From NCBI GenBank assembly GCA_040221415.1, contig JAVKEN010000005.1, positions 1 to 64,000 of the forward strand: DNA of 64,000 nt. Reading direction: 5' to 3'. Every line of letters starts with the position of its first letter. The stretch's first letter is position 1. This DNA comes from JAVKEN01 sp040221415 (lineage in GTDB: Bacteria; Pseudomonadota; Alphaproteobacteria; Rickettsiales; JABSSG01). Shown piece after piece: positions 50,549 through 58,801 of the stretch. The notes under the pieces were generated by a model, which made no database searches, was not told where the DNA came from, and saw only the letters and a program-made list of their open reading frames with translations. Position numbers and translations under genes: made by a program.

Positions 50549-51375
50549 ATGCTAGCTATATCACTCTCTAAATGATGAAATAGGTTTTTAGTAAAAGTGA
50601 ACTGGTTTCCTTTCCATTCATTTTTTATTTCTGATATTGGCAAAATAATATGGTTTGCATTTGTCATAAATATTTCGTCTGCAGTTAGTAAATTATTAAT
50701 GGGGAAAACTCCTTGATTTACTCTAATTCCATCTGATTTAAGGATTTGATTTCTAATTACACCTCTTATCAGGGGGCATTTATTTGATGGAGTATAAAGA
50801 ACTTTGTTCTTAACCCAAAAAATATTCCCTGAGCTAAATTCACAGATATATTTTTTATTATCAAGTTGTATACCATCAAAGCAATTATTCTCTTCTGCCT
50901 CTATTTTAGCTAGAACCGAATTTAGGTTAGCAAGTGTTTTGACTTGAGTTGGAATAGATTCTGGATTAGGCTTAGGTATAGATGAAATGATCACCTGTAC
51001 AGGCTCTTTCCAAAGAATATTTTTTTCATTAGTTTCAATTATGATATTTGCTGGGCTATTTTTCATTCGTGAATATCCCACACTTTTTTCGCCTGCAGTA
51101 ACAATGATTTTTAATAAACCATTATTCACATGGTTCTTTTGTATGAGTGCACAAGCGTGATCTTTTATATTGTGAAGTGTAACGTTTCTAATTTTTAGGA
51201 TATCCAAGCCTTTTTTTAATCTTGCAATATGAAAATTCCACTGGTAAATCTTTCCATTGGAAATTCTAATGGTTTCAAAAAGGCCGTCACCAAATCTCAG
51301 ACCTCGGTCATGTGTAGAGATAAGTCTTTTTTGATCCTCAAAATATTTTCCGTTTAAATATATATATTTTGACAT
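50545..51375 (-). CDS. pabC: Class IV aminotransferase, probable aminodeoxychorismate lyase PabC
   Basis: A fold-type IV PLP enzyme of 276 residues from the ATG at 51375 (MSKYIYLNGKYF). It shows THDRGLRFGDGLFETIR, the lysine in VKTLANLNSVLAKIEA and the phosphate-binding region ICEFSSGNIF. Branched-chain and D-amino-acid transaminases share the fold, but location beside folB-folK-folP-folC favours the lyase that makes p-aminobenzoate. Its start overlaps that of folB head to head in a CATG, so the longer upstream frame is unlikely to be used. Confidence 0.8.
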   Translation of the reverse strand: MSKYIYLNGKYFEDQKRLISTHDRGLRFGDGLFETIRISNGKIYQWNFHIARLKKGLDILKIRNVTLHNIKDHACALIQKNHVNNGLLKIIVTAGEKSVGYSRMKNSPANIIIETNEKNILWKEPVQVIISSIPKPNPESIPTQVKTLANLNSVLAKIEAEENNCFDGIQLDNKKYICEFSSGNIFWVKNKVLYTPSNKCPLIRGVIRNQILKSDGIRVNQGVFPINNLLTADEIFMTNANHIILPISEIKNEWKGNQFTFTKNLFHHLESDIASI

Positions 51376-51748
51376 GAAGAAAAATATAGCGATAAAGCTA
51401 GAAAGATTGCAAGTTAAAACTTTTATAGGCGTCACAGAGGAGGAGAGAAAGTCGCCCCAAACACTTGAGTGTAATTTAGAAATCAAGAGTGAAAATTCAT
51501 TACAGTGCCTTGATAAGGATGGAAAGGAAGATTATATTTGCTATGCTCTTATTTCCGAAAAAATTTGCCAGTTTTGTTTAGGAAACGAATTTATGCTAAT
51601 AGAATATTTAACAAATCAGGTTTTTAAAATGTTAAGGGAGTCAATTCCTAAGAGTTTTGGTATAAAAGTTGAATTTAAAAAACATAACCCTGATATGAAA
51701 TCTAATCTTCACGCAGCCTCATGCGTAGTAAGCGATTATGCAGAATAA
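51374..51748 (+). CDS. folB: Dihydroneopterin aldolase FolB
   Basis: A 124-residue aldolase splitting dihydroneopterin to hydroxymethyl-dihydropterin. The family blocks are TFIGVTEEERKSPQ and EFMLIEYLTNQVF, the latter with the conserved Glu, and the terminal VEFKKHNPD with the catalytic-lysine region. It is first of folB-folK-folP-folC and overlaps folK by 11 bases. Confidence 0.92.
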   Translation: MKKNIAIKLERLQVKTFIGVTEEERKSPQTLECNLEIKSENSLQCLDKDGKEDYICYALISEKICQFCLGNEFMLIEYLTNQVFKMLRESIPKSFGIKVEFKKHNPDMKSNLHAASCVVSDYAE

Positions 51749-52244
51749 TTTTGTTATAGTTTCTTTTGGTTCAAATTTGGGTGAGCGGGAAAAAAATATT
51801 CACAAAGCAGTTAGCGCCATTCAAAGTAGTGATATAATGAAGGATACAGTTCTATCTGAAATTATAGAGACAGATGCTATATTATTAGAAGGAAGCCCTA
51901 AATCTTGGAATAAAAAATTTCTAAATGCGGTAATGTGTGGGTCTACGAGGCTTTCTCCCCAAATGTTGTTATCTAGATTAAAAGATGTGGAAAGCTACTT
52001 AGGCAGGAGTTCATCCGAGAAATGGTCACCAAGACTGATAGATATTGATATTTTATTCTATAATAATCTGTATATAAATGAAGATGAGATTCAAATACCG
52101 CATCCTGAATTTCTGAATAGAAAATTCTTAGTAGAATTAGTTTCCAAGATTACTCCAGATTACACTTTCCCAGTACGCGGCAGATTTTATAAAGAGAAAA
52201 TGGCTGCTATTAATAAACATCTAACAGTTCATGAAGAAGTTTGA
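51738..52244 (+). CDS. folK: HPPK, pterin pyrophosphokinase FolK
   Basis: Transfers pyrophosphate from ATP to hydroxymethyl-dihydropterin. It begins VIVSFGSNLGEREKNI, carries the signature KWSPRLIDIDILFY with the two metal-binding aspartates, and has PHPEFLNRKFLV. Length 168 is standard. It overlaps both folB and folP, consistent with coupled expression. Confidence 0.97.
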   Translation: MQNNFVIVSFGSNLGEREKNIHKAVSAIQSSDIMKDTVLSEIIETDAILLEGSPKSWNKKFLNAVMCGSTRLSPQMLLSRLKDVESYLGRSSSEKWSPRLIDIDILFYNNLYINEDEIQIPHPEFLNRKFLVELVSKITPDYTFPVRGRFYKEKMAAINKHLTVHEEV

Positions 52245-53037
52245 AACTAAAATAGTTGGCGCACTAAATCTTACTCCAGACTCCTTTTCAGATGGGGGTA
52301 GATATAACTCTCATTCTCAAGCTTTAGCCCATATTTCAGACATGATATCTAATGGAGTAGACGTAATAGATGTTGGAGCTGAGTCAACTCGTCCTGATGG
52401 AGTAAGAATTACAGTCGAAGAAGAGAAGAAGCGTCTAGATGGTTTGATCCAGATGATATACAAAATTGCGAAAGAAAATAATGTCAAAGTGAGTTTAGAT
52501 TCACACAACATTGAAACTTTGACACATTATCAAAATTACTATGATATAATTAATGATGTGACCGGGTTGTCAAGTGATGAGATAATTTCTTTACAGAAAG
52601 ACACTGGAAAAGAGGCTGTATTTATGAGAAGTCTTACGGTTCCAGTCATTAAAACAAAAGTTATTGATCCTACATTAGACCCAATTATATATATTCAAGA
52701 TTGGCTGAATAAAAAGATTGATTTTTTTACTAGAAAGGAGATTGATTTAAATAAATTAATTTTTGATCCAGGCATAGGATTTGGTCTAGGTCAGAAAAAC
52801 GATATGCTATTAATCAAAAAGATATCTGATTTAAACACTCAAGGTTTGCAATTAATGGTGGGACATTCGAGGAAGTCTTTCCTTCAGGTGTTTGGTTCTA
52901 GCAATCCCAGAGAGAGAGATCCTGAAACGCATGTATTAAGTTCATATTTAATAAATTTAGGAGTAGATTATATTCGTGTGCATGATGTAGAATCTACTGC
53001 TAGAGTAAAAGCTTTAACCAAAGAATTATATAGTTAG
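52231..53037 (+). CDS. folP: Dihydropteroate synthase FolP
   Basis: Joins the activated pterin with p-aminobenzoate; the target of sulfonamides. LNLTPDSFSDGG, DVGAESTRPDG, FDPGIGFG and VGHSRKSFL are all present in a 268-residue TIM barrel. It starts 14 bases inside folK and ends two bases before folC. Confidence 0.98.
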   Translation: MKKFETKIVGALNLTPDSFSDGGRYNSHSQALAHISDMISNGVDVIDVGAESTRPDGVRITVEEEKKRLDGLIQMIYKIAKENNVKVSLDSHNIETLTHYQNYYDIINDVTGLSSDEIISLQKDTGKEAVFMRSLTVPVIKTKVIDPTLDPIIYIQDWLNKKIDFFTRKEIDLNKLIFDPGIGFGLGQKNDMLLIKKISDLNTQGLQLMVGHSRKSFLQVFGSSNPRERDPETHVLSSYLINLGVDYIRVHDVESTARVKALTKELYS

Positions 53038-53039
53038 TC

Positions 53040-54320
53040 ATGGTATGGATGCCTCATTGGCCGAGAGTAGGTGAAAAATCTTCCATAAAGCTTGGATTGA
53101 ATAATATCAAATCATTACTAGAGGCGCTTGATAACCCTCAAGATAAAATGCCGCCTGTAATACATGTTGCTGGCACAAATGGTAAAGGCTCTACAGTATC
53201 ATTTCTGCAGTCTATTCTTGAGGCTTCTGGACTAAGAGTGCACGTTAACACTTCACCTCACATCTATAGATTTAACGAGAGAATTAAGATTGGCGGCGAA
53301 GAAATATCAGATAGATATCTGAAAGAAATTCTTGAAGAATGTAGGATAGTCTCAGAGAAAAATAATATTAACACTTCATTCTTTGAGGGAATTACAGCAG
53401 CAGCTTTTTTGGCGTTTTCTAGAAACAAAGCAGACATTACTTTGGTTGAAGTCGGAATGGGTGGAAGGTTAGATGCTACTAATGTGCTTACAAAACCTTT
53501 AATGACAGTAATCACTCCAATATCCCTTGATCATGTGGAGTCTTTAGGAGATACGGTTGAGAAAATTGCATACGAGAAAGCTTGCATCATGAAGAGTGGA
53601 ATTCCTTCTGTAATTAGCGCCCAATTAGATGGGGCTCATAAAGTTATTGAAGAGTATGCTAGCAAAAACAAAGTCCCTCTTTTTAGGTATGAATATGATT
53701 TCGGTATAGAGCCAAATATCAATGGTGGCTTTCAATATATGTCTGATGATTGCAAAATAGATTTGCCAGAGCCATCTTTGAAAGGGTTGCATCAATATGT
53801 CAATGCAGCGACTGCAATAGCAGCTGTAAAGCTTATAAAAGGGGGGGGTATTACAGATGCATCAATTTCAGAAGGTATTGAAAATGCTAAATGGCCTGGA
53901 AGAATAGAGAAAATTAATTCTGGTAAATTATTTGATATCCTTCCTGATGGTTCTGAAGTTTACCTAGATGGTGCGCATAATCAATCTGGCGCTCAGGTTC
54001 TTGCTACTTGGCTAAGCATGCAGCCTGAAATGAGAACTTTTATGGTGGTTGGGTTTACTAAGAATCGCAATGCTAATGATTTTCTAAAATATTTCCAAAT
54101 CATGAATCCTAATGTTATTTGTTCAACAGTTCATTCAGAGCCTTTAAGTTATAAAGGACATGAGTTGCAGGAAATGATTGACTGCAAATTCCCAGATATC
54201 TCTTCAGTTAATAAAATAGAAGAGGCTTTAAGAAGAATTGTTTCCGAAAATACAAAGCCTGTTCGGGTTATAGTCAGTGGGTCTTTATTTTTAGTGTCTG
54301 ATTTTTTAAGAGCTAATTAA
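53040..54320 (+). CDS. folC: Folylpolyglutamate / dihydrofolate synthase FolC
   Basis: A Mur-ligase-family enzyme of 426 residues that adds glutamate to dihydropteroate and to folates. The P-loop is HVAGTNGKGST near residue 43-53, VEVGMGGRLDATN follows, and the C-terminal domain has YLDGAHNQSGA. It is last of the fol operon and overlaps convergent argR by about 15 bases. Confidence 0.97.
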   Translation: MVWMPHWPRVGEKSSIKLGLNNIKSLLEALDNPQDKMPPVIHVAGTNGKGSTVSFLQSILEASGLRVHVNTSPHIYRFNERIKIGGEEISDRYLKEILEECRIVSEKNNINTSFFEGITAAAFLAFSRNKADITLVEVGMGGRLDATNVLTKPLMTVITPISLDHVESLGDTVEKIAYEKACIMKSGIPSVISAQLDGAHKVIEEYASKNKVPLFRYEYDFGIEPNINGGFQYMSDDCKIDLPEPSLKGLHQYVNAATAIAAVKLIKGGGITDASISEGIENAKWPGRIEKINSGKLFDILPDGSEVYLDGAHNQSGAQVLATWLSMQPEMRTFMVVGFTKNRNANDFLKYFQIMNPNVICSTVHSEPLSYKGHELQEMIDCKFPDISSVNKIEEALRRIVSENTKPVRVIVSGSLFLVSDFLRAN

Positions 54321-54740
54321 TCCTAGAGAATTTTTAATTCTGCTAGTAATCTTCTCTAATTTTGTGACTCCGTCACAGGCCACAAAAATTGTATCATCGC
54401 CAGCTACTGTTCCTAGAATATCTGCGCTATTAAGTCTTTCCATATCAATTTGATATGCAACAGCATTTGCATGTCCTGGTGGTGTGGTAACTATAATCAG
54501 GTTTGGTTCTGATAGTAAAAAGCTAATATTTTTGGTGCTATTTTTTTTCATAGGGTTTAACCTATAAAAACCATCCACCTTTTCTATAAAGCATTTATTT
54601 AATTTTCTAGAAAGTGTTGATTGGGTAATTTCTATTTTATAATGATGCTTTAGGTAGTCTAGAATCTCCTGATGAGTTGATATTTTTGTGTTGTTTATTA
54701 AAGATTTTAAAGTTTCTTCAAGTGACTTTCTCATTGACAT
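54306..54740 (-). CDS. argR: Arginine repressor-type regulator ArgR
   Basis: A 144-residue protein from the ATG at 54740 (a GTG at 54755 would add five residues). The N-terminal winged helix (about 1-65) includes TQSTLSRKLNKC; the C-terminal arginine-binding, hexamerising domain has TTPPGHANAVAYQID and ILGTVAGDDTIFVAC. ArgR represses arginine metabolism or uptake genes when arginine is plentiful. No arginine biosynthesis gene is near; the divergent ABC transporter is the obvious target. ArgR is rare among Rickettsiales. Confidence 0.93.
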   Translation of the reverse strand: MSMRKSLEETLKSLINNTKISTHQEILDYLKHHYKIEITQSTLSRKLNKCFIEKVDGFYRLNPMKKNSTKNISFLLSEPNLIIVTTPPGHANAVAYQIDMERLNSADILGTVAGDDTIFVACDGVTKLEKITSRIKNSLGLISS

Positions 54741-54741
54741 A

Positions 54742-54788
54742 ATGCATATTTTCACATATTATTGCATATATCTGCATAATATGCAAAT
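54742..54788. promoter_or_regulatory. ARG-box-like operator overlapping the transporter promoter
   Basis: The gap holds TGCATAT at 54743-54749 and 54763-54769 (20 bases apart), and a perfect interrupted palindrome TGCATA-A-TATGCA at 54773-54785. TTCACA (54751-54756) and CATAAT (54775-54780) with an 18-base spacer form a likely promoter for the ABC genes, so a bound ArgR would block it and could also control argR itself. Confidence 0.62.
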
Positions 54789-54800
54789 TAAAGGTAGTAT

Positions 54801-55550
54801 ATGTTTTTGAAGAATGTTTTCAGTGTATTTTTAATGTTATTAGTCCTTTATTCTTGTGGGAATGAAGAGAAGGCAGATAAGTCGAATGACAAAGAAATGC
54901 TAATTATGGGTGTATCAGCTGACTATCCTCCATTTGAATTTATAAAAAGCAAAAAGGTTGTTGGATTTGATATTGATTTAGCAAACCAAATTGCAAAAAA
55001 GCTTGGTGTGAAGTTATATATTAAAGAAATGAATTGGGATAGCTTAATACCTGCTCTTCATTCTGGAAGAGTTGATTTTGTGATGTCTGCAATGTCTAAA
55101 ACGTCTGACAGGGCAAAGAATGTTGATTTTTCTATTCCTTATTACGCGCCCTCATTAGCCATTCTGTATAAAAAATCTGCGCCGATTAAAGACGTCTCAT
55201 TATTTGATAATAAAGAAATTGCGGTGCAGCTTGGGTCAACCATGGAATCTTTTATAAGAAAGCAGTCAAAAAAATATAAAATTGACATCATTTCATTGAC
55301 AAGAGTTCCAACTATGGTTCAAGAACTAAAGTTAGGAAGGGTTGATGCAGTTTTGATAGAAGAGGCTCAGGCAAAAGAATTCGTCTTAAGAGACCAAAAC
55401 TTAGATTATTCATTAGCAAGTGATAACGATGGAGAATACTCTGTAGCATTTCCAAAAAATTCTGATCTAAAGTCTAGGTTTGATGAAGCTCTTGTTGCAA
55501 TTAGAGATTCTGGAGAATTGGACAAAATTAAAAGTAAGTGGTTATCATGA
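54801..55550 (+). CDS. Amino-acid ABC transporter substrate-binding lipoprotein
   Basis: A 249-residue family 3 solute-binding protein of the GlnH/ArtJ/HisJ type. Lipobox LYSC puts the lipidated Cys at 19. The ligand domain begins MGVSADYPPFEFIKSKKVVGFDIDLANQIAKKLG (split here only by reading order) and has MSAMSKTSDRAKNVDFSIPYY. Specificity is not readable from sequence; the ArgR context suggests arginine. It overlaps the permease gene (ATGA). Confidence 0.92.
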   Translation: MFLKNVFSVFLMLLVLYSCGNEEKADKSNDKEMLIMGVSADYPPFEFIKSKKVVGFDIDLANQIAKKLGVKLYIKEMNWDSLIPALHSGRVDFVMSAMSKTSDRAKNVDFSIPYYAPSLAILYKKSAPIKDVSLFDNKEIAVQLGSTMESFIRKQSKKYKIDIISLTRVPTMVQELKLGRVDAVLIEEAQAKEFVLRDQNLDYSLASDNDGEYSVAFPKNSDLKSRFDEALVAIRDSGELDKIKSKWLS

Positions 55551-56188
55551 TGGGTTTAGACTTGAGCTCTGTTTCTTATATTGTTCAAGGTATTGGTGTT
55601 ACGCTGATGTATACTTTATACTCATTCTTGGCAGGGTATTGCGTTGCTATGATGGTAGTCTTGATGAGAATAAGTAAGCTAAAGATTCTCAATTATTGTG
55701 CGATGTTCTATGTCTCGATATTTAGGGGGACACCAGTCCTTGTGCAGTTAAGTATTGTGTATTTTGGACTACCTTTGAGCATGGGATTTAAAATAGACGT
55801 TTTTGAAGCAGGAATTATCACCTTCTCTCTCAATTCAGCAGCGTATATTGCAGAGATATTGAGGTCTGGAATAAATTCAGTTTGTAAAGGGCAACTAGAG
55901 GCTGCTAAATCCCTTAGTATATCGTACCGAGACACAATGGGTAAAATCATTTTACCTCAGGCATTAAGAGTTTCTTTGCCCGGGCTAGTTAACGAGTTTG
56001 TAAACCTTCTGAAAGAAACAGCTATTATCTCGATGATTGGTGGGTACGATCTAATGAAAAGAGCTCAGGTGGTTGCTGCAGAGAAGTATATTTATATGGA
56101 GCCATTATTGGTCGCAGCTCTATGTTATTATTTTATGGTTATGATGTTTAGTACTTTTGCTAAGTATATAGAAAGAAGGGTTGTTTAG
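55547..56188 (+). CDS. Amino-acid ABC transporter permease
   Basis: A HisM/GlnP-family permease of about 213 residues with roughly five membrane helices. The cytoplasmic EAA loop is LEAAKSLSISYRDTMGKIILPQALRVSLPG, given here as its key residues EAAKSL and ILPQA; YVSIFRGTPVLVQL is also characteristic. I chose the ATG at 55547, which overlaps the upstream stop. It is followed by the ATPase with a one-base overlap. Confidence 0.94.
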   Translation: MMGLDLSSVSYIVQGIGVTLMYTLYSFLAGYCVAMMVVLMRISKLKILNYCAMFYVSIFRGTPVLVQLSIVYFGLPLSMGFKIDVFEAGIITFSLNSAAYIAEILRSGINSVCKGQLEAAKSLSISYRDTMGKIILPQALRVSLPGLVNEFVNLLKETAIISMIGGYDLMKRAQVVAAEKYIYMEPLLVAALCYYFMVMMFSTFAKYIERRVV

Positions 56189-56904
56189 TGATAAGCATAA
56201 AAAATCTTTATAAATCTTTTGGCACACATCCTATCTTAAGAGATGTCAATTTAGAAATAAAAACAGGTGAGGTAGTATCGATCATTGGGCCTTCTGGGAG
56301 TGGAAAGTCTACCTTAATAAGGTCGATAAATTATTTAGACGCGCCTGATTCTGGGGAGGTGATTATTGACTCTCAAAAGTTAAGTAACAATAATCAGAAG
56401 CAAATCAGAAAAAACATTGGAATGGTTTTCCAGTCATTCAATTTATTTTCTAATATGTCGGTCCTGGAGAACATAGTGTTTGCTCCTATTAAAGTGTTAA
56501 AGACCTCCAGAAAAGATGCAGTAAAGGAAGCGAAAATATTACTTAAAAAAGTTGGCCTTCAAAATTTTGGTGATAAAAATCCCCAGGATTTATCAGGTGG
56601 ACAAAAGCAAAGAGTCGCTATAGCGAGAGCGTTAGCGATGAATCCAAAAATTATGCTATTCGATGAGCCCACTTCTTCTTTGGATCCAGAAATGATTAAA
56701 GAAGTGCTTGAGGTGATTGAAAGTTTTGCGCATAAAGGAATGACGATATTAATCGTTACTCACGAGTTGGACTTTGCAAAAAGAATTTCGGACAAAATAG
56801 TTTTTTTAGATGATGGTAAAATTATTGAAGTGAGTAATCCATCAAGTTTCTTTAAGAAACCCAAAACTAGAAGGGCACAAGAATTCTTATCTAAAGTTTT
56901 ATAA
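56188..56904 (+). CDS. Amino-acid ABC transporter ATPase
   Basis: A GlnQ/ArtP/HisP-type ATPase of 238 residues starting at GTG, sharing one base with the permease stop (TAGTG). Walker A is GPSGSGKST near 31-39, the signature LSGGQKQR, Walker B IMLFDEPTSSLDP, then the switch histidine in IVTHELDF. It powers the importer encoded by the two genes before it. It converges with xseA two bases apart. Confidence 0.96.
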   Translation: MISIKNLYKSFGTHPILRDVNLEIKTGEVVSIIGPSGSGKSTLIRSINYLDAPDSGEVIIDSQKLSNNNQKQIRKNIGMVFQSFNLFSNMSVLENIVFAPIKVLKTSRKDAVKEAKILLKKVGLQNFGDKNPQDLSGGQKQRVAIARALAMNPKIMLFDEPTSSLDPEMIKEVLEVIESFAHKGMTILIVTHELDFAKRISDKIVFLDDGKIIEVSNPSSFFKKPKTRRAQEFLSKVL

Positions 56905-56906
56905 GT

Positions 56907-58259
56907 TTAATTTGGTTTGATTCTTCGAGTGCCGTCGGAGAATTGTATCGAGTAAGTTTGGTCGTGTTGTAAATCGTCTGATTTCTTTATAATTTTCTTG
57001 GATTCGTTTTTTACTATCGTATATCCCCTTTTTAGGGTGTTCTCATAGTTGTATGAATCAAATAAAGACAAAGTCGTTCTTAATACCATGTCTTTTTCAG
57101 CATGTTTTGACTCAATTAATCTATCTAGCGTATGACAAGTAGCATCAAATTTTTCCATAAGATAATCAATTATTTTAGTAGGAGATGTGTTTTGCGATGC
57201 TAACACTAATACTTGGTTATATTTATCACGAATTGTTCTCAATGCTGAATCGTATAACCTATCACTAAAGTCATCTAACCTTTGTTCGAATTCGTGTGTT
57301 AACTTGTTTAAATCTGGTAGAGCTCTAGCTAGTGAGAGAAGCTCTGTTTTAAGATGAATAATTCGTTTTTGGATTCCAGCATCCATTCTGTGTTGAATTT
57401 CTTCGGTTGTGAATTGTAAATCACTTCTCACTGGAACTGCCATTTCCGCGGCAGCAGTTGGAGTGGGTGCTCTTCTATCCGCAACTAAATCAATCAGTGT
57501 ATTATCGGTTTCATGGCCAACAGCTGAAATAATTGGTATTTCTGATCCAAACGTTGCTCGTACAACAGTTTCTTCATTAAATGCCCATAAATCTTCTATG
57601 GATCCTCCACCTCTGGCAACAATTATGACATCTGGTCTTCCGTTTGTTTCGTTCAATCTATTAAATCCTTCTATAGCTTCAGTGATTTGTGCAGCAGAGT
57701 TAGATCCTTGAACAAGAACTGGCCATATTAATACTTTACATGGAAATCGGTCAGATATTCTATGAATAATATCTTTGATTACAGCTCCTCCCATCGAAGT
57801 AACAACCCCAATTATTTGGGGAATAAATGGAATGGGTTTTTTATGCATAGGGTTGAAAAGCCCCTCTTCCAACAGCTGCCTCTTCCTTTTTTCTAATATA
57901 GCCATTAAGCTTCCAATTCCTGAGTTTTCAATAGAAGTGACAACTAATTGGTATTTAGATTGACCGGAATAAGTGGTAATGTTTCCAGTACAAACGACCT
58001 CCATTCCTTCCTCTGGCTTACATTTTAAACTACTATAATTTCCTTTCCAGCAGACGCATGCTAGAACAGATTTATCATCTTTTAACGAGAAGTATAAATG
58101 ACCTGATGGTGCTATTTTAAGACCCGATATCTCTCCTTTTACTCTTACGCATCCAAATTTTGATTCAATAAAATTTTTAATTTGAGTAGAAAGTTGCGAA
58201 ACGCTTAGTTCAACATCTGTTTTTCGTTCTAGTGAAAATAAATCGGAGTCAGAGTTCAT
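56907..58259 (-). CDS. xseA: Exonuclease VII large subunit
   Basis: A 450-residue subunit of the single-strand-specific exonuclease VII. An N-terminal OB fold (VKGEISGLKIAPSGHLYFSLKD region) is followed by the catalytic domain with GVVTSMGGAVIKDI, ARGGGSIEDLWAFN and SAVGHETDNTLIDLVADRRAPTPTAAAE (key motif GHETD), then a long coiled coil and the C-terminal LKRGYTIV block. No xseB was seen nearby. Confidence 0.97.
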   Translation of the reverse strand: MNSDSDLFSLERKTDVELSVSQLSTQIKNFIESKFGCVRVKGEISGLKIAPSGHLYFSLKDDKSVLACVCWKGNYSSLKCKPEEGMEVVCTGNITTYSGQSKYQLVVTSIENSGIGSLMAILEKRKRQLLEEGLFNPMHKKPIPFIPQIIGVVTSMGGAVIKDIIHRISDRFPCKVLIWPVLVQGSNSAAQITEAIEGFNRLNETNGRPDVIIVARGGGSIEDLWAFNEETVVRATFGSEIPIISAVGHETDNTLIDLVADRRAPTPTAAAEMAVPVRSDLQFTTEEIQHRMDAGIQKRIIHLKTELLSLARALPDLNKLTHEFEQRLDDFSDRLYDSALRTIRDKYNQVLVLASQNTSPTKIIDYLMEKFDATCHTLDRLIESKHAEKDMVLRTTLSLFDSYNYENTLKRGYTIVKNESKKIIKKSDDLQHDQTYSIQFSDGTRRIKPN

Positions 58260-58290
58260 TTTAATAAATTAATTGAACTTAATGGTAATT

Positions 58291-58330
58291 AATAATAAAT
58301 AATATATGCTAATAATAAATAATATCTATA
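58291..58330. repeat. Two-copy 20-bp AT-rich tandem repeat
   Basis: AATAATAAATAATAT occurs at 58291-58305 and again at 58311-58325, a period of 20 bases, in the gap between divergent xseA and the peroxiredoxin gene. It is directly before the latter's start and might be promoter-related or a simple slippage duplication. Confidence 0.7.
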
Positions 58331-58333
58331 GGT

Positions 58334-58801
58334 ATGTCTAAAGATTTAGAAGTAAATGATCAAGTTCCTCATTTTCAGGTTCTTGTCGGTGAAGACAAGC
58401 TTGTATCACCCGAGGATTTTAAGGGAAAAAAACTAGTTATATATTTTTATCCAAAAGACAACACTCCTGGTTGCACAACGGAAACAAAAGAGTTCGTAGA
58501 AAATTATAAAAATTTTCAAAGCGAAAATGCAGAGATTTTGGGTGTATCTAAAGATAGCTTAAAAAGCCATAAAAAATTTATCGACAAGCTGAATATACCT
58601 TTCCAGTTGGGTTCAGACCCAGAAACCAAAATATGTGAAAAGTTTGGGGTGTGGATAGAAAAAAGCATGTATGGCCGTAAATATATGGGAATTGATAGAT
58701 CAACTTTTTTAATTGATGAAGCTGGGAAAATAATTAAAATTTGGAGGAAGGTGTCAGTTAAAGGCCACGTAGAAGAAGTATTAAAAGAGGTTAGTAAATG
58801 A
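58334..58801 (+). CDS. bcp: Bcp/PrxQ-type thiol peroxidase
   Basis: A 155-residue peroxiredoxin reducing peroxides in the cytoplasm. The peroxidatic cysteine is Cys47 in KDNTPGCTTE. The usual resolving cysteine five positions on is Lys here; a second cysteine occurs in TKICEKFG, so it works as a 1-Cys or an atypical 2-Cys enzyme. It overlaps the aldolase start (ATGA) and heads a chain of coupled genes. Confidence 0.94.
   Translation: MSKDLEVNDQVPHFQVLVGEDKLVSPEDFKGKKLVIYFYPKDNTPGCTTETKEFVENYKNFQSENAEILGVSKDSLKSHKKFIDKLNIPFQLGSDPETKICEKFGVWIEKSMYGRKYMGIDRSTFLIDEAGKIIKIWRKVSVKGHVEEVLKEVSK

Noticed and set aside
51376..51486. N-terminal extension of 37 residues on the PabC-like protein.
   Set aside because: It is read antisense through folB; the family start MSKYIYLNGK lies at 51375.
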